Shown piece after piece: positions 41,787 through 48,865 of a DNA stretch of 64,000 nt (positions within the stretch are counted from its first letter, which is position 1; each line of letters starts with the position of its first letter). Source of the DNA: Candidatus Hydrogenedentota bacterium (GTDB lineage: Bacteria; Hydrogenedentota; Hydrogenedentia; Hydrogenedentales; SLHB01). The stretch spans positions 1 to 64,000 of the forward strand of contig JABWCD010000028.1 of the NCBI GenBank assembly GCA_013359265.1, written 5' to 3'. A program made the position numbers and the translations under genes. The notes under the pieces are model-generated. The model saw nothing but the letters and a program-made list of their open reading frames with translations, searched no databases and was not told the origin of the DNA.

Positions 41787-42446
41787 CTACGATTCCACTA
41801 TCCGTCCATCAAAGAGCCGCACCGCGCGCCTGCAGTGGCTTGCGACTCCGCTGTCGTGCGTGACCATAATAATTGTGCGGCCGTCTTCGTTCAGTTTCGT
41901 GAACAACGCCAGAATCTCCTGGCCCGTCTTCGAATCCAGGTTGCCCGTCGGTTCGTCCGCGAGAATCATTGTCGGGTTCGTCACGATCGCGCGGGCGATT
42001 GCCACGCGCTGGCGTTGACCGCCGGACAACTGGTTCGGCTCATGTTTCATGCGATCGCCAAGCCCCACCGTGTCGAGGGCCTGCGCCGCCATGTCTTTCG
42101 CCTCGTCCTTCTGCGCGTAGAGCAGGGGAAGCTCGACGTTCTCCAACGCGGTCAAGCGCGGCAACAGATTGAACGTCTGAAATACGAAACCAATTCGTCG
42201 GTTCCGGACCTCGGCCAACTGATCGCTCGTCATACCCGCAACATTTTCGCCCCCGAGGCGGTAGATGCCCGAGTCCGGCGAATCCAAACACCCGAGGATA
42301 TGCATCAGCGTCGATTTGCCGCTGCCCGACGGACCCGTGATGGCCACCATCTCCCCGTCGCGAATTTCAAGGCTGACGTTGTCCAGCGCCGCTACGATTT
42401 GTCCGCCAAGGTCGTACTTCTTGCAGACGGACTCCACTTCGATCAC
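41787..42446 (-). CDS. MacB/LolD-type ABC transporter ATPase
   Basis: A 219-residue ATP-binding subunit. Walker A is GPSGSGKSTLMH, the signature LSGGQRQRVAIARA, Walker B MILADEPTGNLD, and the switch His lies in MVTHDSG. LGCLDSPDSG and DEAKDMAAQALDTVGL are typical of the MacB/LolD branch. It is a free-standing ATPase with its permease encoded separately downstream. The ATG overlaps the adaptor stop by 4 nt. Confidence 0.95.
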   Translation of the reverse strand: MIEVESVCKKYDLGGQIVAALDNVSLEIRDGEMVAITGPSGSGKSTLMHILGCLDSPDSGIYRLGGENVAGMTSDQLAEVRNRRIGFVFQTFNLLPRLTALENVELPLLYAQKDEAKDMAAQALDTVGLGDRMKHEPNQLSGGQRQRVAIARAIVTNPTMILADEPTGNLDSKTGQEILALFTKLNEDGRTIIMVTHDSGVASHCRRAVRLFDGRIVES

Positions 42447-43816
42447 CGGCCCCTACCTCCGCCGCCCATCGTGCGCATCATCATCATCCGGCCGCGCGCG
42501 CTGTTCGCCCCGCCGCCGTCACGGTTCCACTCGCTGTCCACCTCGGCCCGCTGGACCGTCACGGTGTCGCCCTCATTCACGCCGCTCACGACTTCCCACG
42601 CCTCGCCGTTCGTGATGCCCAGTTCGATAGGGACCTTTTCGCCCTCGGAACCGTCCGCCTTCGCAAGCACCGTGTAGGCCTTGCCGCGCTCCCGCGCAAC
42701 GGCATTGTAAGGTATCGTCAAAACGCCCGACTTGTCCGCGACCACAATCGTCACGTTCGTCGTCATTTCTGGCTTCAGCAAAGTCTTGTTTTCGCCCTCG
42801 ACTTCGATGCGCACCTCGAACGTAACGACGTTTTGCAGGTTCACGCCCTTCGCCGCAATGCGATCCACGCGGCCCGTGAAGCTCTTGCCGGGAAACGCAT
42901 CAACCGTAATCTCCGCGGGTTGATCGATCGCGATGGAACCGATATCGCTTTCGTCAACGGACGCGAGAATGAAAATCCGAGAAAGGTCGGACAGCATCAG
43001 CACCGCCGTGCCGCCGCCGACGTTGTTGATCCCTGACGCGATAATCTGCCCAATCTCCACCTGGCGATCCGAGACAACTCCGTCAATGGGCGAGTAAACC
43101 TTCGTATAGTCGAGCTGGAGCTTGGCGAGCGACAGCGCAATGCGATCGTTCTCGATTTGCGCCTCCGCCAGCTTGATCTCCTGCCGCCGCGTCTCAAGGT
43201 CCGCCTCTTGCGCCTTCAACGCCTCCACCTGCGCGACCGCCGTGTTGTAATCCTGTTTCGCCTGCATCGCGGTCGTCTGCGCCGTCTCCACAAACTCTTC
43301 GCTCGAATACTTCTTCGCGAATAGCTGCTCCTCGCGCTTGGCTTTCGCGCTCGCGTCGTTGGCGCGCGCCAGCGCCGACTCGACCGCCGCCGCCGCCATG
43401 ATTCGGTCGGCCGCCAAGTTCTGTTCGGCCGCCTTTAACGTCGATTTCGCCTGCGCCAAGCGCGCCTCCGATGCTGAAAGCGTCACCTCGCGCTGCTGCA
43501 CGATCCGCTGCTGGTCGACCGGGTCGAGCTCCATCAGCAGGTCGCCCTTCTTTACCGTGTCGCTCACATCGAAAGGAAGTTTGATGATCTCCCCGCTTGC
43601 CCGGCACTTAATCTCGACATCGAGGTTCGAGACCACCCGGCCATTACACGGAACCTCCTGCCGCATATCGCCACGCTCAATCTTCGCAAGCGTTATCGCC
43701 CGCGACGAGGCCTCGGTTCCCTCATCCGTCCCGTTCCACCACCGGTAACCGTACACCGCGGCGGCAACCGCCACGACCGCCATCACGGTTCTTGTCAAGA
43801 GTTTCTGCTTCTTCAT
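42443..43816 (-). CDS. MacA-like periplasmic adaptor (membrane fusion protein)
   Basis: A 457-residue adaptor: N-terminal anchor (LLTRTVMAVVAVAAAVYGYRWW), lipoyl/barrel half (GRVVSNLDVEIKCRASGEIIKLPFDVSDTVKKGD), a long coiled-coil hairpin (residues about 110-230, rich in Ala, Glu, Gln and Lys), the second lipoyl half (YSPIDGVVSDRQVEIGQII), beta-barrel and membrane-proximal domains (TVDAFPGKSFTGRVDRIA; GITNGEAWEVVSGVNEGDTV), then a Gly/Met/Arg tail. It links the ABC pump to the TolC-like duct. It is the first gene of the operon reading 43816 to 38278. Confidence 0.92.
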   Translation of the reverse strand: MKKQKLLTRTVMAVVAVAAAVYGYRWWNGTDEGTEASSRAITLAKIERGDMRQEVPCNGRVVSNLDVEIKCRASGEIIKLPFDVSDTVKKGDLLMELDPVDQQRIVQQREVTLSASEARLAQAKSTLKAAEQNLAADRIMAAAAVESALARANDASAKAKREEQLFAKKYSSEEFVETAQTTAMQAKQDYNTAVAQVEALKAQEADLETRRQEIKLAEAQIENDRIALSLAKLQLDYTKVYSPIDGVVSDRQVEIGQIIASGINNVGGGTAVLMLSDLSRIFILASVDESDIGSIAIDQPAEITVDAFPGKSFTGRVDRIAAKGVNLQNVVTFEVRIEVEGENKTLLKPEMTTNVTIVVADKSGVLTIPYNAVARERGKAYTVLAKADGSEGEKVPIELGITNGEAWEVVSGVNEGDTVTVQRAEVDSEWNRDGGGANSARGRMMMMRTMGGGGRGR

Positions 43817-43975
43817 GAACTACTACCTTCAATTGTGCGCGAACCGTATAGACATACTTATCCGCTTAGTCTAACACGGGAAATTTGCTGAGGTTCCATC
43901 CCACGTCCGGCAAAAATGCGCCGCCCAATCCACACGCGCGCCTACCTTCCCCCATTGCTCCGTCTCGCAAACACG

Positions 43976-45586
43976 TCAGCGCGTGGAAACAGTCCCGCCG
44001 GAAACAAGCGCGTCCAGATACTCTTCGAGGTTCGTGTAGCCGTCCCCGTCTCTATCGAGCGCCCCATCCGCCGCATCGTTCGGGTTCAGGCGCCGAGCGG
44101 CCTCCCAGTCGTCTGGCATACCGTCGTGATCGGTGTCCGCGGGCAGCTCCGTCGAACGCAATTCGGGCCAGCCCCCGACCGTTGCCTGCGAATCGATAAT
44201 ACCCTTCCCACCGCCTGCATAGGTCTCGCCGAACCGCGCCGTACCCGTGCGAATCTCTTCGACAATCCGCGCGTCGACTGCATCGCGCGCGACCGAACAT
44301 CCCGCGCCCATCAACACCAATTCGTATGCCGCCTTTGCGGAGTGCGTCTCATTAACGGGAGCGACAACATACGGCTGGAATGCACGCAAGGTCTGCTCTG
44401 TTGCGTCGCCATCGGGGGCGAAATCTATCCCGCCTGCCCAGTTGTTCACGGTGATTTCCGGAAATCCCCAAACAAAATTGCCGTCCGCGTACATTCTTCC
44501 GCGCGGGTCCTTCTGCAAAAAAATACGGTCGCGCACGTCTTCTCGCGTCGCAGGACCGTACTTGTAGTAATTGTTGATCCAGTTCCGCGGCCACAACTCG
44601 CCGCCGTACGCGCTGTTGAATCCCCAGTTGTAGATGACATTGTTCCGGAAGTCCATCAAGCCCGATTCCTCGTTGCCCGAGGCGCGCGGATTACGCGACG
44701 TATGGTGCGCGAGAATGTTGTGGTGCCACGATCCGCCCGGCCCGCCCCACAGCCCCCCGTACCCGTGTGCCCCCTTCTTGTGTACGGACTTCGTCAGGCT
44801 CTCCGTCACCATGCACCACTGCACCGTCAGGTTCGACGCCTTGTTAATGGATAGCGTCTCGTCCACCGCCCAACTTGCCGAACAGTGATCGATAATGATG
44901 TGGTCGCCCTCGCCTCCGAACGCGTCCTGTTCTTTCTTCATCTCATCGCCCGGACGAAACCGCATGTACCGGCAAATAAAATGTTGCGTGTCGAAACTAA
45001 CCTGATAATTCTTGATGCAAATCCCGTCTCCGGGCGCAGTCTGCCCCGCAATCGTAATGAACGGCTCCCTGATCTTCAGTTCCGATTCAAGCGGTATAGT
45101 TCCCGAAACACGGAATACCACCGTGCGCGGGCCCTTCGCTTCGCATGCCGCGCGCAAACTCCCCGGCCCGTGATCGTTCAAGTTGGTCACTTCAATCACG
45201 CGTCCGCCGCGCCCACCAATCGTATACATGCCAAACCCTTGCGCGCCGGGGAACGCAGGCGGACGGCTCGGTCGAAATTCGCTCAACACCAACAGCCCCT
45301 TGTCCTCGTAAAAGTGGGTGTCGTGCCGCCAACCTTCGGGAACCACGATGCGCTCGAAGTTCTTCTCCAGGCGCACATCTCCGTCGCCGATGGCTACCAG
45401 CGTGTTTCCGTGTGGTTCAATGCGCCCTGAAAACCGCACTTCCAGCACGGTCAAATCGGTCTTCGTTGTCGGATCGATTTCTACCGCGTCGCCGTTGTTG
45501 ACAGTTACAACGAGCGCATACACCGGATGCACGAGCAGGGAGAAGAGATGGATTGCAGCCCACACGAATGTGAGACGAAGTCGCAC
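43976..45586 (-). CDS. Secreted pectate-lyase-like beta-helix protein
   Basis: A 536-residue exported protein. The signal peptide (LTFVWAAIHLFSLLVHPVYA) is followed by a short beta domain and then a parallel beta-helix of the polysaccharide-lyase 1 type: GGRGGRVIEVTNL, LRAACEAKGPRTVVFRVSG, PFITIAGQTAPGDGICIKN, DHIIIDHCSASWAVDETLSI, NLTVQWCMVTESL. The C-terminus has a calcium-binding DxDxDG repeat (DTDHDGMPDDWE; DRDGDGYTNLEEYLDALV), often seen in surface proteins of this lineage type. Its start is 10 nt after the TIR protein stop, so the two may be co-transcribed. The substrate is not clear. Confidence 0.85.
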   Translation of the reverse strand: MRLRLTFVWAAIHLFSLLVHPVYALVVTVNNGDAVEIDPTTKTDLTVLEVRFSGRIEPHGNTLVAIGDGDVRLEKNFERIVVPEGWRHDTHFYEDKGLLVLSEFRPSRPPAFPGAQGFGMYTIGGRGGRVIEVTNLNDHGPGSLRAACEAKGPRTVVFRVSGTIPLESELKIREPFITIAGQTAPGDGICIKNYQVSFDTQHFICRYMRFRPGDEMKKEQDAFGGEGDHIIIDHCSASWAVDETLSINKASNLTVQWCMVTESLTKSVHKKGAHGYGGLWGGPGGSWHHNILAHHTSRNPRASGNEESGLMDFRNNVIYNWGFNSAYGGELWPRNWINNYYKYGPATREDVRDRIFLQKDPRGRMYADGNFVWGFPEITVNNWAGGIDFAPDGDATEQTLRAFQPYVVAPVNETHSAKAAYELVLMGAGCSVARDAVDARIVEEIRTGTARFGETYAGGGKGIIDSQATVGGWPELRSTELPADTDHDGMPDDWEAARRLNPNDAADGALDRDGDGYTNLEEYLDALVSGGTVSTR

Positions 45587-45596
45587 GCGAACGCTT

Positions 45597-46928
45597 CTAT
45601 CGTTTCAGTTTGTCAAGCTGCTGCTGAAGGATTTCGTGGGCCGCGTCTTCCAGCACGTTCGCCGGCTTCTTGGGCGGCGGAGGTGGCGCGGCGGGTTTGG
45701 GCGCAGGTTTCGTGGCGGGTTTCGGCGCCGACTGCGTGGACTTCGGCTGCGTCACGTTCGCGGGTTTCGCTTGCTCGGCCGACGGCGACGGGGCCGCGGG
45801 CTCCGCCGAGGGCGTCTGCGAAACAGTCCCCGGCACGGGTTGCGCCGAAGTCGTACCCGGCGTGCTTGCGGGCATGGGTGTCGTAGGCCCGGTCGCGGAT
45901 GGGGGAGGCGTCTGCTGTGTCGGCGCGGCGCCGGGGACCATTCCCGCCTGTGTGGGTTGGCTCGGCACAATCACCGGCGCGGGTGCGGGCTGCACCTGTA
46001 TCGCCGGCTGCGGAACGGGTGCCTGCTGACCGGGCGCGGGCTGCACCGCTGGCGCAACAATGCCCTGTTGCGCCGGCGTCACAACGTCCTGCGCCTGCAC
46101 CGTCTCGTTACCGGCCGGCGCGTCCCCGCCAAACAGCGTACCGCGCAAGAGAATCCCGGCTGTCACCAGCGCCGCCAACCCCGCCGCCGCAACCGGCATT
46201 AGGATCGTTTTCAGTCCGGAAGACTTCTTCCCCTCGGAACCCGGCGCGTGGCGCGGCTGTGTGTCGTATTCGGACTTCTCCCGCCGCGACGCTTCGCCCC
46301 GAGTAGATTCTCCACGGTCCTTGTCGCGCACGGGGGACGCAGACTCCTCAATCTGCGGTTGCACCGGAATTCGCGGCAGCGCCCCCGACAAACGCGTGAT
46401 CGTCGCAGACGGATCGATCATCGACTCCCGCCGGACCGGCGCGTCCATGTGATACTTCTCGCGCACACGGTCCACCTGCCGCTCGATCGCGCTGAAGATT
46501 TCCTCCTGCACGCGGTCCCACTCGGCGGGCGAGTCCAAATAACTAATCAACGGCGTCGGCTTGCCCGGCACCATCTGCGGCCGGCTCAGCAACCGCACAT
46601 TCTGCCAGTTACAGTGGCCCACCAATATCGGGACCACGATCAGTTCGCCCATATCGAACCGGCGCTCGATACGCGGCAACTCGATCTCGCGAATGAAATC
46701 GGAATTCAGGAAGTTGCGGCTGACCAGCAGGACGGCCACGTGCGCCTTCTTGATCGCGTCCACGATCTCCTGCTTCCACGGGTCGCCCCCGCCCAGCCGG
46801 CGATGGTCATACCACACCTCCGCCCCGATCACCTCGAGCGACTTGATGAGCCGCGGCATCAACTTGTCGTCCGCGAACCACCGCGCATCGTCATGACTAT
46901 AGCTGACGAAAATGTGAACCTGTGACAT
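45597..46928 (-). CDS. TIR domain protein with membrane segment and Pro-rich tail
   Basis: A 443-residue protein from the ATG at 46928, chosen for the GAGG site before it; an upstream in-frame start adds nine residues. The TIR domain spans about residues 1-150: VHIFVSYSHDDARWF, LGGGDPWKQEIVDAIKKAHVAVLLVS, NFLNSDFIREIELPRIERR, VVPILVG. Candidate catalytic Glu residues are 81 or 83. A membrane segment follows after a charged linker (ILMPVAAAGLAALVTAGILL), then about 180 residues of Pro/Ala/Gln/Thr and a short C-terminal helix. The architecture is TIR-membrane-proline stalk, unlike the repeat protein upstream. The gene precedes a pectate-lyase-like gene by 10 nt. Confidence 0.85.
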   Translation of the reverse strand: MSQVHIFVSYSHDDARWFADDKLMPRLIKSLEVIGAEVWYDHRRLGGGDPWKQEIVDAIKKAHVAVLLVSRNFLNSDFIREIELPRIERRFDMGELIVVPILVGHCNWQNVRLLSRPQMVPGKPTPLISYLDSPAEWDRVQEEIFSAIERQVDRVREKYHMDAPVRRESMIDPSATITRLSGALPRIPVQPQIEESASPVRDKDRGESTRGEASRREKSEYDTQPRHAPGSEGKKSSGLKTILMPVAAAGLAALVTAGILLRGTLFGGDAPAGNETVQAQDVVTPAQQGIVAPAVQPAPGQQAPVPQPAIQVQPAPAPVIVPSQPTQAGMVPGAAPTQQTPPPSATGPTTPMPASTPGTTSAQPVPGTVSQTPSAEPAAPSPSAEQAKPANVTQPKSTQSAPKPATKPAPKPAAPPPPPKKPANVLEDAAHEILQQQLDKLKR

Positions 46929-46966
46929 GCCTACCTCGCTGAAAAGAGCTGTCACCGCACTAAAAG

Positions 46967-46996
46967 ACTATACAGGAACGAACGCCGGACAGACAA
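46967..46996 (-). promoter_or_regulatory. Candidate promoter of the second TIR gene
   Basis: On the minus strand TTGTCT (46991-46996) and TATAGT (46967-46972) are 18 nt apart, pointing to the TIR gene start at 46928. The rest of the 316-nt divergent gap (46929-47244) holds nothing else I can name. Confidence 0.4.
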
Positions 46997-47244
46997 GACC
47001 GCCGTTCCCATGCCGAACCGCACTGCTTTATAGCGTTTGACACCGCGCGCCTCCCGGAGTTCGTCAGTCGTACGCCCCCGTTGACGCGCGAACATCGCGG
47101 TGGTACGCTGAGTTCACCCAAGGGGTGTTGGTTGCACGGCAACTGTCCTGATGCCCAATTGGCCACGCTGCGCCGGGCAAACGGATTCGAGCGATGAATG
47201 TCTGTTCCCGATTTGGGGACGTCGAGGGGATGGAGGAGTCGGTT

Positions 47245-48051
47245 ATGCATTCCTCAATTCGTCTGTGGATACCCACCGTTGCGTTTGGAACTCTTGCCAT
47301 AATGTTGGCCGGTTGCCCTCCTGCGCTCACCGTCCAAGCCGGACTCGACCTCTATGAAACTGCTGCGGACAACAGCAAGGGCGGCCCGCCCCAGGTGCTG
47401 ATTGAGGCGTCCATTATCGAGATTGACACCGGTATGATTGGTGCCGACTTCTTTGGTCCCGGGTCGGACCCGTTCACGGGCAAAATCGAATTGCAGGGTG
47501 CGCCGTTGGGCAGTTCGATGTATTGCGACGACGACATCGGCGACACCGACACCATCATCGAACGGAAGCAGGATGCGGACCTGCCGAACATAAACTCGTC
47601 CGCGACCGTTCCCATCGAACTGCTCGAACTTTCCCTCGCATGCGTCGTACGTCCCACCATTACCTACAACGGCGGCTCGGACTCGGAACAATGGGACTTC
47701 CGGATCATCCTCACACCCGAGATACAGTCGACTGGCAACATAACCATGCGCCGGACCCGCGTGGACGGCGGCCTCTTCGACAGCACCCTCGACGTGTACC
47801 CGAGACTGATCTTTACCCGTCCGTCCGACAACGAAATGCGCATTCTCGACATTCAAGATACCCTCCAAACCAACCGTGCACCCTGGCTCACAAACGTGCC
47901 CAACGGCCAGGTGCCCACAGGTTGCCAAACGAACTTCGTTCCCAGCCTCGGCAAAATCCCCGTAATCGGCAGTCTCTTTTCACGAAAGGTCGAGATGAAA
48001 GGAAACGACCTAATAATCTTCGTCACGCCCCGCATCATCATCAACGAGTGA
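47245..48051 (+). CDS. Secretin-domain lipoprotein
   Basis: A 268-residue protein. I chose the ATG at 47245, preceded by GGAGGAG, which gives a lipoprotein signal (PTVAFGTLAIMLAGC). The body has the hallmarks of the secretin C-terminal domain: QVLIEASIIEIDTGMIG at the start and LGKIPVIGSLFSRK, LIIFVTPRIIINE at the end. The middle differs from standard secretins (CDDDIGDTDTIIERKQDADLP). The usual N0, N1, N2 and N3 domains are missing. It could be a pilotin-independent mini-secretin or a partial secretin subunit. No type II, type III or type IV pilus genes lie nearby. Confidence 0.75.
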   Translation: MHSSIRLWIPTVAFGTLAIMLAGCPPALTVQAGLDLYETAADNSKGGPPQVLIEASIIEIDTGMIGADFFGPGSDPFTGKIELQGAPLGSSMYCDDDIGDTDTIIERKQDADLPNINSSATVPIELLELSLACVVRPTITYNGGSDSEQWDFRIILTPEIQSTGNITMRRTRVDGGLFDSTLDVYPRLIFTRPSDNEMRILDIQDTLQTNRAPWLTNVPNGQVPTGCQTNFVPSLGKIPVIGSLFSRKVEMKGNDLIIFVTPRIIINE

Positions 48052-48142
48052 CGGCCCCGCTGCGCCCTCGGATCAGTTATCCGCTCTTCTCTAAATAGGG
48101 ACAGCCACCTGTTATTTACTAATGAGGTACGAATGAGGGACG

Positions 48143-48190
48143 GTACTAACGATGGACAGCCACTTGTTACTAACGATGGACAGCCAACTG
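48143..48190 (+). repeat. 24-bp tandem duplication
   Basis: Two copies of (G/T)TACTAACGATGGACAGCC followed by ACTTG or AACTG. A third, more diverged unit (GGACAGCCACCTG) lies at about 48099-48111. Confidence 0.65.
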
Positions 48191-48230
48191 TTATCTTGAT
48201 GTTGTCGACCTGAACTTCTCCGGCGAAGAC

Positions 48231-48295
48231 GGAGCCTGCCTTCCGAAGCTTCCGAGCGAAGAGGGAGCTTGCCCTCCGAAGCTTCCGAGCGAAGG
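48231..48295 (+). repeat. About 33-bp tandem duplication
   Basis: Two near-identical copies of a unit that opens GGAGC(C/T)TGCC(T/C)TCCG and ends AAGCTTCCGAGCGAAG. Confidence 0.65.
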
Positions 48296-48315
48296 AGGAT
48301 CCATTCCGTCCTCTT

Positions 48316-48378
48316 GGTCCCATAGGTCCCATAGGTCCCATAGGTCCCATAGGTCCCTTAGGTCCCTTTGGTCCTTTT
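48316..48378 (+). repeat. Nonamer array GGTCCCATA, seven copies
   Basis: Four exact copies of GGTCCCATA are followed by GGTCCCTTA, GGTCCCTTT and GGTCCTTTT. It is related to the array at 38186-38225. Confidence 0.8.
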
Positions 48379-48451
48379 CATGGATTCTCAATAGGCAGCA
48401 CGAAAGACCTTGCCGTTTTCGCTCCAGCCCTTCATTTCCAAGTCCTTGCCC

Positions 48452-48528
48452 TCTGAAATCTCAAATCTCAAATCTGAGATTGATGGAGGAAACCCTACGG
48501 CTGCTGCTATGCCGCGTAGTGTGCATCC
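48452..48528 (+). repeat. Dispersed intergenic segment, copy 2
   Basis: It aligns with 15429-15497 (TCTGAAATCT, ATTGATGGAGGAAACC, GCTATGCCGCG). The two copies differ by small insertions. Confidence 0.6.
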
Positions 48529-48533
48529 TGTCT

Positions 48534-48578
48534 ATTCCATTCGATCCATTCCGTCCATCATGTCCATAATGTCCATAC
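48534..48578 (+). repeat. Nonamer repeat (N)GTCCATNN, five copies
   Basis: Units ATTCCATTC, GATCCATTC, CGTCCATCA, TGTCCATAA and TGTCCATAC have period 9. The array matches 24143-24178. Confidence 0.65.
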
Positions 48579-48801
48579 AGGCCGCATCTGCGGGAGCACC
48601 CGTCGAAACAGAAACCCCGCGTGCGAGCCTCGCCCTGCGTCTTGCATTCATCCCACGGCATCTCGTTCCCGACTACCCATTCTTGTCAGTCCTTTTGATC
48701 GTTTCGAACTGCTGCCCACCATCGCGCCTGCCCCGCGACGCTATAGCGACGCCTCTAGACCGCCCTCAATCGCGAGGTGTCCACTATCTCAGATTCACCT
48801 C

Positions 48802-48830
48802 TTGACATCTGAAAATTTATACAGTATACT
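48802..48830 (+). promoter_or_regulatory. Helicase promoter with SOS/LexA-like operator
   Basis: TTGACA (48802-48807) and TATACT (48825-48830) are separated by exactly 17 nt. The spacer contains CTGAAAATTTATACAG (48809-48824), a CTG-N10-CAG element with an AT-rich core, similar to the gamma-proteobacterial LexA box. Twelve of 16 positions match the element in the imu promoter at 63904-63919. Confidence 0.65.
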
Positions 48831-48865
48831 CCGCGTTGGTTGCTGAAACCTTGGAGGTTCTGGCC

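Larger units (their letters stand above)
48052..48865. other. 814-nt repeat island, no convincing gene
   Basis: The gap between the secretin and helicase genes carries at least five repeat types: a 24-bp duplication, a 33-bp duplication, a seven-copy nonamer array, a copy of the 70-bp dispersed segment, and a five-copy nonamer array, then the helicase promoter. Short open frames across it follow the repeats (for example Met-Gly-Pro runs) and are not believable genes. Confidence 0.7.

Noticed and set aside
47853-48350. Minus-strand frame starting with Met-Gly-Pro repeats, collagen-like
   Set aside because: The repeats come from the nonamer array, and the frame runs antisense into the secretin gene. 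There is no ribosome site.
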